64,000 nt of DNA from Petasospora fabianii. Lineage: Eukaryota > Ascomycota > Saccharomycetes > Phaffomycetales > Wickerhamomycetaceae. Of the stretch, positions 47,101 through 56,210 are shown one piece after another. The stretch covers positions 930,001-994,000 of the forward strand of contig CP048715.1 of NCBI GenBank assembly GCA_022641835.1, written 5' to 3'. Made by a program: the position numbers and the translations under genes. The notes beneath the pieces are model-generated. The model saw only the letters and a list, made by a program, of their open reading frames with translations, ran no database searches and was not told the origin of the DNA. Each line of letters begins with the position of its first letter. Within the stretch, counting starts at the first letter, position 1.

Positions 47101-49840
47101 GTTTAAGGGCACCCATCTTGTAGACATTGGCCAACTGGTTATACAACTTTTGGTACTTCTCTTGTACCACAGATTCAGCTAGTTCAATACTGAAGGCACC
47201 TGGACCTGCATCGTTCTCACCTTGAACAATCACAGGAAGATCTGGAATCTTGCTCACAGGCAAGTTACCTTGCTCAACAAAGACTCTCAATAGTGATTGA
47301 CACTGGGTTCTGACGGCCTTGAGAGTTGGAACCAGTTCTCTGTAATATGGAAGCTGTGAAGGATCAGACAAGACATTGACAAAGTCACCATGGAAGGCCT
47401 CAACAGCATCCGGGAGTGGCTGTAGGTTTCTTGAGATCAACGAAGAGCCGTACTCTTTCAGTACAATAGCAGTCAAGAGTCTAGGTGTGGAATGAGGAAC
47501 TGCAATGTACTTTTTGAGCAACTTGACAAGAATACCAACAGACTCTGGGTCCAGGTATGAGATGATCTGACCCAAAGCAGTAGCAGCAGCAATCCTGGTT
47601 CTGTAAAACACCTCGACACCAAGCAGAGTGATATCACCAATGATCATAGGCCCATCAATGTTTACTCTTTCGGTTTCAGGGACGGGGATTGCTGGCTCTG
47701 GATTAGCAGGAGTCTTACGCTTTCTGCCACGCTTAGCTGGAGCTGGGGAGCCATTTTCGTCATACACGTCAGTAGGAGTGTCCGAATTTGTATAAGTTGG
47801 AGCAGCAGGTGGCTCATATGCCTTGCCGGAGGCCTTCATCAAGTGGTGGGATGGCATTTGGTAGTTGAATCTGGAGACACCAATTGGTGTCATCAGGAGA
47901 GCAACCATAGGCTGGACATGTGGCAGAATGATGTCAACAAGCTTGGCATCTGGCTGTGATGAGACTTCAATTAACAGTTTCAAGAAAACATCCTGTGAAA
48001 GCTTGAGGACTTCAGGACTCTGCTCCAACAACAAGTTTTGGAAGAGGAGTCTGAATGCTTGGCCATCAATCCAGTTCTTAGTTGAAGCATCTGGGATACC
48101 AAGGAATGCAAGAAGTGTTCTGAGCACAGACTTTCTAACGTTAGTGATTGAATGTCTGAGGAATGGGTAAAGCTTTGGAACCAAGTTGTAGAGAGCGTAG
48201 TCCTCGTTCTCGGAAGCTTCCTCGTTGATGACCTCCAAAACCTCCGGATGAACACAGAGCTTGGACAAGAGATCCATGACAGCACCAATGGAGGCGGAAA
48301 GGTCATCTTTCAATTTAGTGAGACAATCCCAAAGAGTGGCAATGACAGTCTTGACAATGTTCTTTCTAAACTTGATGAACTCGTCAGTGATTGGGGAGAG
48401 TGTAGCTGCGGCAACAGCTTGAACATCGTCGGATTCGTTCAATCCATGTAAAACCATTCTGATAACATCGTCCAAGAGCTCAGGTCTCTCAGCGAGGATG
48501 TCAGTTCGTACACTAACGAGGTAACGAAGCCCAAGCATACCACCGTGACTAGCTTCCCAACATGGTGTAGCATCCGAAGTGGTAGTGGACTGTAATACGA
48601 GCTCATCAAGGTGCTTAAATACTTTGACAACGATATCGGAATCCAAATGAATCAGCAAAGCGGCCAATGTTTGTGCTGCAGACTCTCTGACTGGGGCGAC
48701 AACAGTATCGTAAACGAAGTCACCAAATCTGTCCAAAGCGAACACTGTCAAAAGACGAGCACAAAGGTCTTCCAAAGTCTGTCTGTTCTTGTGATCGTTC
48801 TCCTGTAACGACCTGCCTCTGACTCTTCCAACACCCTTACCATGCTTCTTGATCAATTCTCTGAGACCAAGAACGGCACCGTGTCTAGTTTCCCATTTCT
48901 CTGAGAACAAATCGAGAATCAACAACTCATAGACACCTTGAAATGGCCAAATCAATCCGGCAACCTTGGCATGCTCGTTCAAAATAGGAGGGATCTCAGG
49001 ACCCCTTGTCTCAACGACAATCTTGTTACCACCTGCTTGATCGGTGACATCGACATTGTTGTTGTTGCTTGGTTCTGTCTTAACGGTGGAGTTGGTTGAA
49101 GTCTCTGAGTCAACGAGCTGCCTTGATAGCGAACTCTGTGAAAGGTCAACAGGTTTAGGTTTTGAAGAACCTGTCTTGGCCTCCATCTTGGCCTTTCTCT
49201 TGGCCATTGCTTTGAGTCTTGCACTGGAGATGCCCGATGGGACTGGGCTTCCTGATTTCGACTTGTCACTTGGGATATCCTTTTCCGTCTTGACTTCAGA
49301 CTTGACCTCTAGTTTCACATCAACAGATTCTTCACGTTCCAATTCATCATCAATTTCATTGGTGAGTCCAAGTGACTTGTTGACAGACACTTTTTGTTTC
49401 TTCACGTTCTCAAGCGACTTGTGAGCAGACGTGTCAACATCAGAGCTCGATAGGAGCTTCTTACCTGTCTTCAAGATAGTCTGCAAGTCCCATTGATCAA
49501 GCGATAAGAAATTGGAGTTGTCATTTAAGAAATTCAATTCTTTCTCCTCAATCTTCACTTGTGCATCTGTGAGTTCCTCAACCTTGACAGCTTCATCATC
49601 GCCATCGGCATTTGGATCCCAGCATGGGGCATGAGATGCGATACCGCCAATGGCTCTGGCAGCAGCGGTTCTTGTTTCCCATTTTCGTGAGTTCAGATAT
49701 GGGTAGACTCGACTGAGAAGATTAAGCACCTCCTCTGGATGGGCCTTGGCCAGGTCACTAAGCTGATCTGCAGCTGTGTTTCTGATGAAGGGCGTAGAGC
49801 CCGTGTCCAAGAGCACCACCAATCGATCGAGTCTCGACAT
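44171..49840 (-). CDS. MOT1: TBP-associated Swi2/Snf2 ATPase Mot1
   Basis: 1889 residues (yeast 1867). Mot1 removes TATA-binding protein from DNA using ATP. The N-terminal 1250 residues are HEAT repeats starting MSRLDRLVVLLDTGSTPFIR and NTAADQLSDLAKAHPEEVLN, with an acidic/Ser-rich insertion (about 90-270) and a basic patch RGRKRKTP. The C-terminal motor has Walker A in DDMGLGKTLQT (about residue 1318), the DEGH box in CVLDEGHIIKN (about 1427), RLILSGTPIQNN, LTTKVGGLGLNLTGADTVIF and AMDRAHRLGQKK. It ends in the conserved YNLDSFIKSLK-like tail. All helicase motifs I checked are intact. Confidence 0.98.
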   Translation of the reverse strand: MSRLDRLVVLLDTGSTPFIRNTAADQLSDLAKAHPEEVLNLLSRVYPYLNSRKWETRTAAARAIGGIASHAPCWDPNADGDDEAVKVEELTDAQVKIEEKELNFLNDNSNFLSLDQWDLQTILKTGKKLLSSSDVDTSAHKSLENVKKQKVSVNKSLGLTNEIDDELEREESVDVKLEVKSEVKTEKDIPSDKSKSGSPVPSGISSARLKAMAKRKAKMEAKTGSSKPKPVDLSQSSLSRQLVDSETSTNSTVKTEPSNNNNVDVTDQAGGNKIVVETRGPEIPPILNEHAKVAGLIWPFQGVYELLILDLFSEKWETRHGAVLGLRELIKKHGKGVGRVRGRSLQENDHKNRQTLEDLCARLLTVFALDRFGDFVYDTVVAPVRESAAQTLAALLIHLDSDIVVKVFKHLDELVLQSTTTSDATPCWEASHGGMLGLRYLVSVRTDILAERPELLDDVIRMVLHGLNESDDVQAVAAATLSPITDEFIKFRKNIVKTVIATLWDCLTKLKDDLSASIGAVMDLLSKLCVHPEVLEVINEEASENEDYALYNLVPKLYPFLRHSITNVRKSVLRTLLAFLGIPDASTKNWIDGQAFRLLFQNLLLEQSPEVLKLSQDVFLKLLIEVSSQPDAKLVDIILPHVQPMVALLMTPIGVSRFNYQMPSHHLMKASGKAYEPPAAPTYTNSDTPTDVYDENGSPAPAKRGRKRKTPANPEPAIPVPETERVNIDGPMIIGDITLLGVEVFYRTRIAAATALGQIISYLDPESVGILVKLLKKYIAVPHSTPRLLTAIVLKEYGSSLISRNLQPLPDAVEAFHGDFVNVLSDPSQLPYYRELVPTLKAVRTQCQSLLRVFVEQGNLPVSKIPDLPVIVQGENDAGPGAFSIELAESVVQEKYQKLYNQLANVYKMGALKPLEDAKVRAEAAIAEAKAVRSQRSTAILANYASAAIVLSDLPKKLNPFIRSLMDSIKSEDLEDLQIRSAVSVSDLIQKLIANGKSNVSDKIVKNLCGFLCVDTSEVPEFSSSMNITDSILSIKKEEAAADQHAFEKALHEARIKRRGAKLALENVLLAFRSEVFQKVPQLKKIIFDPLDVLGSEPVTEIEAAAGQLVVDALGVVKALAPTLDSSLYDKLFDLLPSILNGLRSKYSVFRYSAAKTLAILSRLVPSRAIPFIVKEVLPLLNNAGSVTDRQGGVEAVYHLSNTMDSDILPYVIFLIVPVLGRMSDADKDVRVLATTTFASIIKLVPLEAGIPDPEDVPKELLEGREKERDFIQQMMDPSKSKPFELPVAIDATLRKYQQEGVNWLAFLNKYHLHGILCDDMGLGKTLQTICIVASDHHLRAEDYKITKSIETRPLSTLIICPPSLTGHWEQEFNQYSSFLKVLVYAGGPSVRQSLRSKFEGVDIVVTSYDVARNDVEFLSSMDYNYCVLDEGHIIKNANSKLTKSVKRIRANHRLILSGTPIQNNVLELWSLFDFLMPGFLGSEKLFQERFAKPIAASRNSKTSSKEQEAGALALEALHKQVLPFMLRRLKEEVLSDLPPKIIQDYYCQLGDLQKQLYNDFAKKQKTIVTSEVDTSELAEKKTHIFQALQYMRKLCNHPSLVLNESHPQYNDVQKYLRQTGLGLHDIKHAPKLMALKNLLLECGIGTADVETKKGSDQGFGNVISQHRALIFCQLKDMLDMVEEDLLRKHLPSVTFMRLDGSTDPRDRQKIVQKFNQDPSIDVLLLTTKVGGLGLNLTGADTVIFVEHDWNPMNDLQAMDRAHRLGQKKVVNVYRLITKDTLEEKIMGLQKFKMNIASTIVSQQNAGLASMDTNQLLDLFDVEQSGQQEPSEDVEGDTGNGKAKVKEDLINESGLTGKAGAVIGELGELWDQSQYDEEYNLDSFIKSLK

Positions 49841-50365
49841 GGCGGCTCCTTAACAATTGAAAAGGCGTACTTCTGGTAAACGTAGACGTGAACCGCCCTG
49901 TGAAATAAATGCAGTTTTAATTGGGGGATCCTTGATTGAAGCCCCTTTTATGAAAGCGTTCCCCCAGTTGTTTTGGTTATAAAGGGTTGAGGCGACGCGT
50001 ATGGTATCGGGCACGACTTTTTTGATGGTTACGCAGCCCCGGCGAAACTTTTTTTAATAATAGGTTATGAGCGATGGTAAATAAGATTTTTCGCGCTTTT
50101 ACCTTAACTGCAATTCGAGGAAAATTGAGCTGGTTTTTATACGGCGAGGCGGGCACTGCGGGTTTGGCGCACCACGCAGAGGCATATGCACCTCGCGGGG
50201 GCAACCTATAGACTTGTAAAGGGGGTTTGCCACCCGGATGAAGTAACTTCAACACTAGATTATTAAAATCTTGAAGTTTGATAGATGACCGTGTTTATCA
50301 TCTGTGCTGTTTTCCAACAAGGTTTCCCTTCTTGAACGCGTCCTGATCGAGATGCGCAACGGCAG

Positions 50366-50383
50366 GCAGACGCGTACGTCTGC
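50366..50383. repeat. inverted repeat overlapping an ACGCGT box
   Basis: GCAGACG and CGTCTGC form a perfect 7-bp stem with the 4-base spacer CGTA. The ACGCGT box at 50370-50375 lies inside it. Confidence 0.65.
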
Positions 50384-51034
50384 AAAAAACGAGCTCTTGT
50401 AGATTGCCCTGTCTGGTTGGCATCAAAACAGAACAGCCGTGAGTGGTTGAACTCCTGCAAACCCCCACCCCCTTTACAAACGTCAACGAGGGCCCTTAGT
50501 GTAGTCTACAGTCATTCAGCCCTGGATTGGAAGCGGAGAATGGAACATGTAGCATAAGTTCACGGAGCTTACTCCCGATTCATCGTTTCTACTTTCATAT
50601 CGATGTGCTTGCTTACTCACGAGGGCTACCAAAGATTGACTTTAGGATGTGAGTCGACTAAGCAGCTCGAAGCACAAAAATAGCGTGCAGTGGCTTGTCC
50701 AAGGATGGCCGAGTGTATAAACAGTAAGCAAATAACCACCAGAGACCCTGAGAAACTCGAATGGTTGACAATTTTAAGTGATTGACCAAATGTACACTTT
50801 GTCACATGGATCTCAGACGCTCGATTCGATAAGGATCAGCCTTCGAGAAATTTGCCTTAAAAAGACAATGCCAACACGAACATTTAAAGCTCTCGTATAC
50901 CCAGGGGTTATAATTAATCCAATGGCATTTATAGAGAATCATTTACCTATCTGCCAAGGTGGATATCTTAAAATGATCCCATCAAAAGTTATAACGTGCC
51001 CTAACGTCAATCTGATCATCATATCTCTCTCACA

Positions 51035-51042
51035 AGCCCTAA
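51035..51042 (+). promoter_or_regulatory. TBF1-type element (AGCCCTAA) before RPS9
   Basis: A perfect match to ARCCCTAA 246 bp before the RPS9 ATG. A one-mismatch copy TGCCCTAA lies 38 bp further up (50997-51004). The distance is nearly the same as in RPL21. Confidence 0.6.
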
Positions 51043-51287
51043 TCTCAGCTGAGAAATATGCCCTGAGTAGATGTCCAGGTGTATCGTTTGCACAGTCACA
51101 ATGAGTACGGTTCGCGACACATAAACTGCAGATTAGATGTCTGGATGCTTTTGGATGAGTTTCCGCGAATGGTTGGCCCCCCCTCCGCGCTCGCAGTTTG
51201 ACACCAACAAAATGGAAGTTTTTCAAGCTTCATCACCACTAATCAATAGAAAATCTTGTGATACCCTCATCCTCATACTAAGTCAAC

Positions 51288-52566
51288 ATGCCACGTAAGT
51301 AGATGGTTCACAAAGAGTATTTCTATACTTTCCATGAAATTTGCCACTGGGTTTCTTCTTGTTTGTTCTTCTCTTTTACCTCGTTGTGAAGTGAGTTGAA
51401 CGCTTGAGTTTCCTACGCATAAGAGGTTCGGGTCCTCGAAACACACAACATGACAAGAATCCTCATCAAGATGAGGATTCCACTGCTGTTGTATCTTTTG
51501 TTTCCACTACTTAACACACTGCTTTCACTGAAATGGGCTAATCAAAGGAGTCACTTCTGAATTCCCGACACTTCAGCTGCTGCTCTGGTCAATGGATGTG
51601 AAAAGTTTTCAGGAAAGGTTTGGTTTTGCACAACGGTTTATCCCTTTAATGGGATTACTGTACTGGGTTTATTTGCATGTTTGGCTTGATCGTGTTTGAG
51701 GTTCTGGATAATGGCCAGTCTCGACTACTGTTTGCCCTTCTATTTGTCTTTGAGACAGATGAAGGTACAGAATGATCTTAACAAGCTGCTCGATCCAGTG
51801 CAACCATACACCTTTCTATTGATTACTTTTCACTCCTTGATTCGATTGCCTATATTTCAAATAGCGTCAAGTGAATGGAACAAAAAACAAAGACCCTTGC
51901 AAAAACCTTCTTATGTAGACTTGTGTCAAATGTGATGTGCAAAGCAAAAAAGAAAACACACATTGGGCGATTTGATCAAAATGCTAACATGTTTTAGGTG
52001 CTCCAAGAACTTACTCCAAGACTTACACTGTCCCAAAGAGACCATACGAGTCTGCTCGTTTGGATGCTGAGTTGAAGCTCGCTGGTGAGTTCGGTTTGAA
52101 GAACAAGCACGAGATCTACAGAATCAACTTCCAGTTGTCTAAGATCAGAAGAGCTGCTCGTGACCTTTTGACCAGAGATGAGAAGGACCCAAAGAGATTG
52201 TTTGAGGGTAACGCTTTGATCAGAAGATTGGTGCGTGCTGGTATCTTGTCTGAGGACAAGAAGAAGCTCGATTACGTCTTGGCTTTGAAGCCAGAGGATT
52301 TCCTTGAGAGACGTCTTCAGACTCAGGTTTACAAGCTTGGTTTGGCCAAGTCTGTTCACCACGCTAGAGTTTTGATCTCTCAGAGACACATTGCTGTTGG
52401 TAAGCAGATTGTCAACATTCCATCCTTTGTTGTTAGATTGGACTCCCAGAAGCACATTGACTTTGCTAAGAACTCCCCATACGGTGGTGGTAGAGCTGGT
52501 CGTGTTGCTAGAAAGTCTCAGGGTCAGGAGACTGAGGCTGCTGCCGAGGAGGAGGACGAGGAGTAA
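51288..52566 (+). CDS. RPS9: 40S ribosomal protein S9 (uS4), long intron
   Basis: Exon 1 is only 7 bases (51288-51294, ATGCCAC) and exon 2 is 51998-52566. The 703-base intron has a GTAAGT donor, a GCTAAC branch point at about 51983 and a TTTTAG acceptor. The split codon CGT restores [20 protein letters not shown]. The protein has 191 residues and matches yeast Rps9 closely: [80 protein letters not shown], with an acidic Glu-rich C-terminus. uS4 is an early-binding 40S protein. RPS9 paralogues in S. cerevisiae regulate their own splicing through the intron, which is relevant to the hairpin found here. Confidence 0.98.
51457..51480 (+). other. perfect 10-bp hairpin in the RPS9 intron
   Basis: GAATCCTCAT, loop CAAG, then ATGAGGATTC, about 160 bases into the 703-base intron. 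There are no mismatches. In RNA this is a stable stem-loop. It is a candidate element for intron-dependent control of RPS9. Confidence 0.75.
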
Positions 52567-52826
52567 ACAATCAACTTTGTTTCTTGAATGATGTTATAAA
52601 AGTTTGTCCTTGACTCTTGTTTTTTCTTAACTCCTTTTTTGTTTTGTAGTGAGTTTGAGTCTGGTTGTATATTACGGATAATTTAATGGTTTTAATGATG
52701 TTAGACGTGGAGTAGGATATAAGCTGCTACATTTGGAGACAAGTCTAACAACTTTATAACTCATTTGCATATCAAAATAGAAAAAAAGATGGTATAAAAT
52801 TTCATTAATGGGTATAAACTTAAACA

Positions 52827-53552
52827 TCAATCATAGCTCATCCGTCTCTTGAATTCAGTGTACTCGTAGCATTGTGGATAGTAATCACCAGCACTTTGAT
52901 GATACCTTGTGTGTTGCGCATCATCGTCAGAAAGCTGATCGTTACTAACAGTTTGATCGCTGTGATAGCACCAACCCTTTTTGCATGTGTGTGAACCAGT
53001 GTCTTTAGTGTTTAATCCCATATAGGATTTTTTATGACGCTGGAGATTATTGTGGTTGTTATTGTTCTTTTGAAGGTCTTCATCACGCTCACGATGCAGT
53101 TCGTAGCATGTTGGTCTTGTTCCCTGGTATGCAACGTTAAACTGTTCGTTTGATTTGACAAAGTCGAGACCCATGGATGAGTGTTGAAGATATGGCTTAC
53201 TATCTTCTGGAACTTGAAGTGTAGGAACCTCTTCCTCTTTATTAGATGACGCTGATGGTTGAGAGTCAGGGGAGATGCTGAGCTTCTCTACATGCCCCGA
53301 TGCCTCCTGTTCGAGTCGATTTCCCGAGAAGGAGCCATGTTGGCTCAATGCTGTCTTGTAGTTGAGTGAAGGGCGTCTTTGTAAACCGTGTGGGATGTGA
53401 GCGTACTCTTGTGGTACCTGTGGTTGCTGTCGTGGCTGTTCATGCTCTAGAGAGGCAAAGACAGGGGAGGAGCCTGGGATCGGAGTTGGCGATGCAGCTG
53501 GTGGCTCTGTGAGGTTCTGTGGTGTTGAATGCTTTGGTTGTGGATGTAACAT
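52827..53552 (-). CDS. unrecognised Ser/Pro/Gln-rich protein
   Basis: 241 residues from the ATG at 53552; the frame upstream reaches only a TTG. I do not recognise the family. The N-terminal half is rich in Pro, Gln and Ser (MLHPQPKHSTPQNLTEPPAA). A possible kinase site, RRPSLNY, lies at about residue 60. The C-terminal half has an Asn run (KNNNNHNNLQ), several Cys and His (SHTCKKGWCYH) and a Tyr-rich end (QSAGDYYPQCYEYTEF). There is no signal peptide, membrane segment or clear domain. It converges with RPS9. Composition and length fit a fast-evolving regulatory protein, but nothing more can be said. Confidence 0.6.
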   Translation of the reverse strand: MLHPQPKHSTPQNLTEPPAASPTPIPGSSPVFASLEHEQPRQQPQVPQEYAHIPHGLQRRPSLNYKTALSQHGSFSGNRLEQEASGHVEKLSISPDSQPSASSNKEEEVPTLQVPEDSKPYLQHSSMGLDFVKSNEQFNVAYQGTRPTCYELHRERDEDLQKNNNNHNNLQRHKKSYMGLNTKDTGSHTCKKGWCYHSDQTVSNDQLSDDDAQHTRYHQSAGDYYPQCYEYTEFKRRMSYD

Positions 53553-54010
53553 AGTTCTTTGAATTATTAATGGGGTTAATAACAAGTCTATTACTCTAAA
53601 CTCTCAGTGGCGTTCCCACTTCTTTAAGTATACTTTAAAACTAGTTGCGATCAGGTGAGTCTCTGTTGTCCCCGCATATTAACATCCGGGGTTTCGCGCC
53701 CTCTGTGGCATTTGAAGGGAGTAGTCTTAGTACAGTATTTGAGGCTCTAAGGGGAACAATCGTGCCGTCTCCTTCAAACCGTTAGGTTTGTGGTCTTATT
53801 TAGAGGTTGGTGTAAAGATGCTTATGTTTTCATTTTGTTCTATTCTCATAGACTCGGTATCTGGTGGTGGCCATAGCTAGTTCCCGTAGCTAATTAGTAC
53901 TAGCTGTGCTTAGTGAGTCGTCTTGCCCCGAACTAGACCCTGTCCTCTCCCCTCGAGCACTACTAGAGTAGTCCGGATACCAGGTACATATCAGTCACAA
54001 GGTCTATCCC

Positions 54011-54030
54011 GATCCATCGGGATCCATCGG
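54011..54030. repeat. tandem duplication of a 10-base word
   Basis: GATCCATCGG occurs twice in direct succession, preceded by CCC and followed by GGG. The minus strand has the matching CCGATGGATC word. Confidence 0.7.
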
Positions 54031-54105
54031 GGGTTCTGTCCGTGAGTCACTATCAAACCGGCTCTAAAGGACACACGGGACAGATCACGGAACCCTTCGA
54101 TATTT

Positions 54106-54121
54106 CCGCACACAACTGCGG
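54106..54121. promoter_or_regulatory. possible Zn2Cys6 factor site (CCGC-N8-GCGG)
   Basis: CCGCACACAACTGCGG is an everted pair of CGG half sites, about 240 bp before the TMLH start. It is a single occurrence and the factor is unknown. Confidence 0.35.
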
Positions 54122-54356
54122 CAATCTCCACCGGGCCGAAATATGTTGGTTTGTTGAAGGATATCACTGTGTATCTTATCATAATCGTCCCATTAGACTC
54201 ACCAATGTAAACTTGTACCAAGGGGAGGGGAAGGAAGGTCTTTCCCCCACAGTCTGTCATTTTATTCCGGGCACGCTCCTTAATATCGATAAAGCGGAGC
54301 CCGGAGTTCACCACTTTACCCAATTTAAGGTCTTGTTTAAAGATTCATAGCTCAGA

Positions 54357-55601
54357 ATGACTAACGATTACACTATTAAGGACGTCTCTCATAACAATGA
54401 AACGGTTATAGTCACAACAGAGGCTGGTAAGACCCACGAGTAGTGAGTACTTTTGACCCGGAGGGCTCGGCAGACCTCACCCGGATTCTCTACCCCGGAC
54501 TAGATCACTAACACTGACCGCTTTCAAAGTCTCAACTTCTGGCTCAGAGATAACTGTCAATGTAATGAATGCTATGATAGTCAGACATACCAGCGTGTCT
54601 TTGACACTTATTTGGTCCCAGAAGACGTCAAGGCTGTCTCATGTTCCTCAACCTCGGAGTCACTCACTATCAATTGGTCCGATAACCACATTTCAACTTT
54701 CACCACTGAATGGTTGATTATTCACACTTCTGAGTACACCAAGCCAACTCCACACAAGGATTTCCTCAAACCAGAACGTATTTTCTGGAACAAAGCCTAC
54801 ATCGAGGCTAATAAGCCAACCGTTCCTTACTCAGATGTCATGAAGGGAAACAAGAAGGCCCTCCTTAACAACATTCACAAATACGGATTCTCCTTCATCC
54901 ATGACATCCCACATACTGCTGAAGACACCGAGAAGATGTGTGAATTTATCCTCCCATTGCGTCACACACACTATGGTGGATTTTGGGACTTTACTACAGA
55001 TCTCGCAATGAAGGATACTGCATACTCCGACATTGAGATCAAGTCACACACTGATGGAACTTATTGGGAATACACACCATATTTGCAATTGTTCCATTTA
55101 TTATTCCACAATGGTGAAGGTGGACTTACTACTTTAGTTGATGCTTTCAAGTGTGCTCAGGATTTGAAGAGGGAATTCCCAGATGATTATGAGACATTAT
55201 CAACGATCCCAATCGAATGTCACTCGCTTGGTGATGTACACTTGGTTGAAAGGAAACCGGTCTTGATCCATGACGAGGATGGTGAGCTTCTTCAGGTATC
55301 TTGGAATAATTGTGATCGTTCTTCCAATTATCACATGGACAATGCTACGTTGAAGAAAATGTACAAGGCCATGCGTTCTTGGAATACCGTTATCTCCAGA
55401 GAGGATAACGTTGTGTGGAAGAAACTTGTCCCAGGTGAGGCATTGGTGTTTGACAATTGGAGAGTCTTACATGCTAGAATGAAAAAGACTACAGGACAGA
55501 GAAGAATGTGTGGTGTCTATTTTGATCGTTATGACTTCTTCTCTGAATTGAGAAAAGTTAACTGCGCTTCTGAGGAGGAGTTGTACAAGACATCGACATG
55601 A
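54357..55601 (+). CDS. trimethyllysine dioxygenase (carnitine biosynthesis), one intron
   Basis: Exon 1 is 54357-54442 and exon 2 is 54530-55601. The 87-base intron has a GTGAGT donor, a CACTAAC branch point and a TTTCAAAG acceptor. The split codon TA|T gives THEYLNFWLRDNCQCNECYD. The protein has 385 residues. The N-terminal zinc site is C-Q-C-N-E-C. The jelly-roll oxygenase domain has the iron ligands H-T-D in KSHTDGTYWEY and the last His in NWRVLHARM. WNKAYIEANKP and HYGGFWDFTTDLAMKDTAYS match trimethyllysine dioxygenase better than gamma-butyrobetaine dioxygenase, but the two are close. The enzyme hydroxylates N6-trimethyllysine with 2-oxoglutarate, the first step to carnitine. S. cerevisiae lacks this pathway, whereas C. 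albicans has it. Confidence 0.88.
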
Positions 55602-56210
55602 TTAATTTCTTGATATTAAGAAATAGTCAACAGAATCGAAAAGACCCTATTAATACATTACTACGTATCTAATTTTGCACAATAGGTGCTGATGCTCTGC
55701 CCAGATCAGATCTCAGTGTGTTTCTACTAAATCATGCATGCAAACGGGACAATATGTTCCTCAAAATAGCGCATTCCGTGCACTTTTTTTATACCTTAGT
55801 GGGAACTGTTACACAATAATTTGCTAAAAACCACTCAAAGTCACAGCCTCACCTTTTAAAGACTCTGCAGAGTCTATAAACAGGCCACATTGTTTGATCT
55901 ACTTATTACCCCTAATTGGTTAGAGCCATTCCGTTTCTTTTTTTCGCGAAGGGGACACGCGCGCTATCGATGATTCTATTTCTTGAGCTCGACAAAGCTT
56001 TCCATAAACTCTTTAAAAATTTTGATCTACACATTAAGGGTCTTCTCTGTGTTTGGTAGACTGTTCGAGGAGGTACTACCGGTTGACGTACATCTTTAGT
56101 TGCTCAATTCGGTTCATATTCATCCCTGGAAACACCATCTTTTTAACTGCTTCATTGACAGTCATCACTCAAGGCGCTCATCACAAAACACTACATCACA
56201 ACTCCAAAAC
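55602..56210. other. intergenic region TMLH/GDT1
   Basis: 609 bases, AT-rich, no gene seen. TTTTTTATA at about 55785-55795 may be a TATA-type element, but it is far from the GDT1 start. Confidence 0.5.

Larger units (their letters stand above)
49841..51287. other. long divergent intergenic region MOT1/RPS9
   Basis: 1447 bases, the longest gene-free stretch in the window. It has three ACGCGT boxes (49995, 50336, 50370), an 18-base hairpin GCAGACG-CGTA-CGTCTGC (50366-50383), and two CCCTAA elements near RPS9 (50997-51004, 51035-51042). A 104-codon frame from ATG 50790 and overlapping minus-strand frames show no family features. An unannotated RNA cannot be excluded. Confidence 0.55.
53553..54356. 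other. upstream region of TMLH
   Basis: 804 bases between two divergent genes. The region is richer in CCGG and GGG words than its surroundings. It has CCGC-N8-GCGG (54106-54121), which resembles a Zn2Cys6 factor site, and a direct repeat of GATCCATCGG (54011-54030). A 103-codon frame (54042-54350) has no recognisable features. No tRNA or element ends were found. Confidence 0.55.

Noticed and set aside
50703-50765. tRNA-like stretch GGATGGCCGAGTG
   Set aside because: The start resembles a Leu/Ser tRNA D-arm, but no acceptor pairing, no T-arm with GTTCGA and no T-run terminator follow.
50778-51104. Open frame of about 104 codons from ATG 50790 before RPS9
   Set aside because: No family resemblance, overlapping minus-strand frames and ordinary intergenic composition. 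It overlaps the putative TBF1 elements. It is kept only as a low-probability small gene.
54042-54350. 103-codon open frame before TMLH
   Set aside because: It runs into the TMLH leader, has no recognisable features and sits in a GC-richer promoter region.
53660-54350. Possible solo LTR in the GC-richer gap before TMLH (TGTTG start)
   Set aside because: A TGTTG word is present but no matching CA end with a target-site duplication was found. Nothing supports an element.
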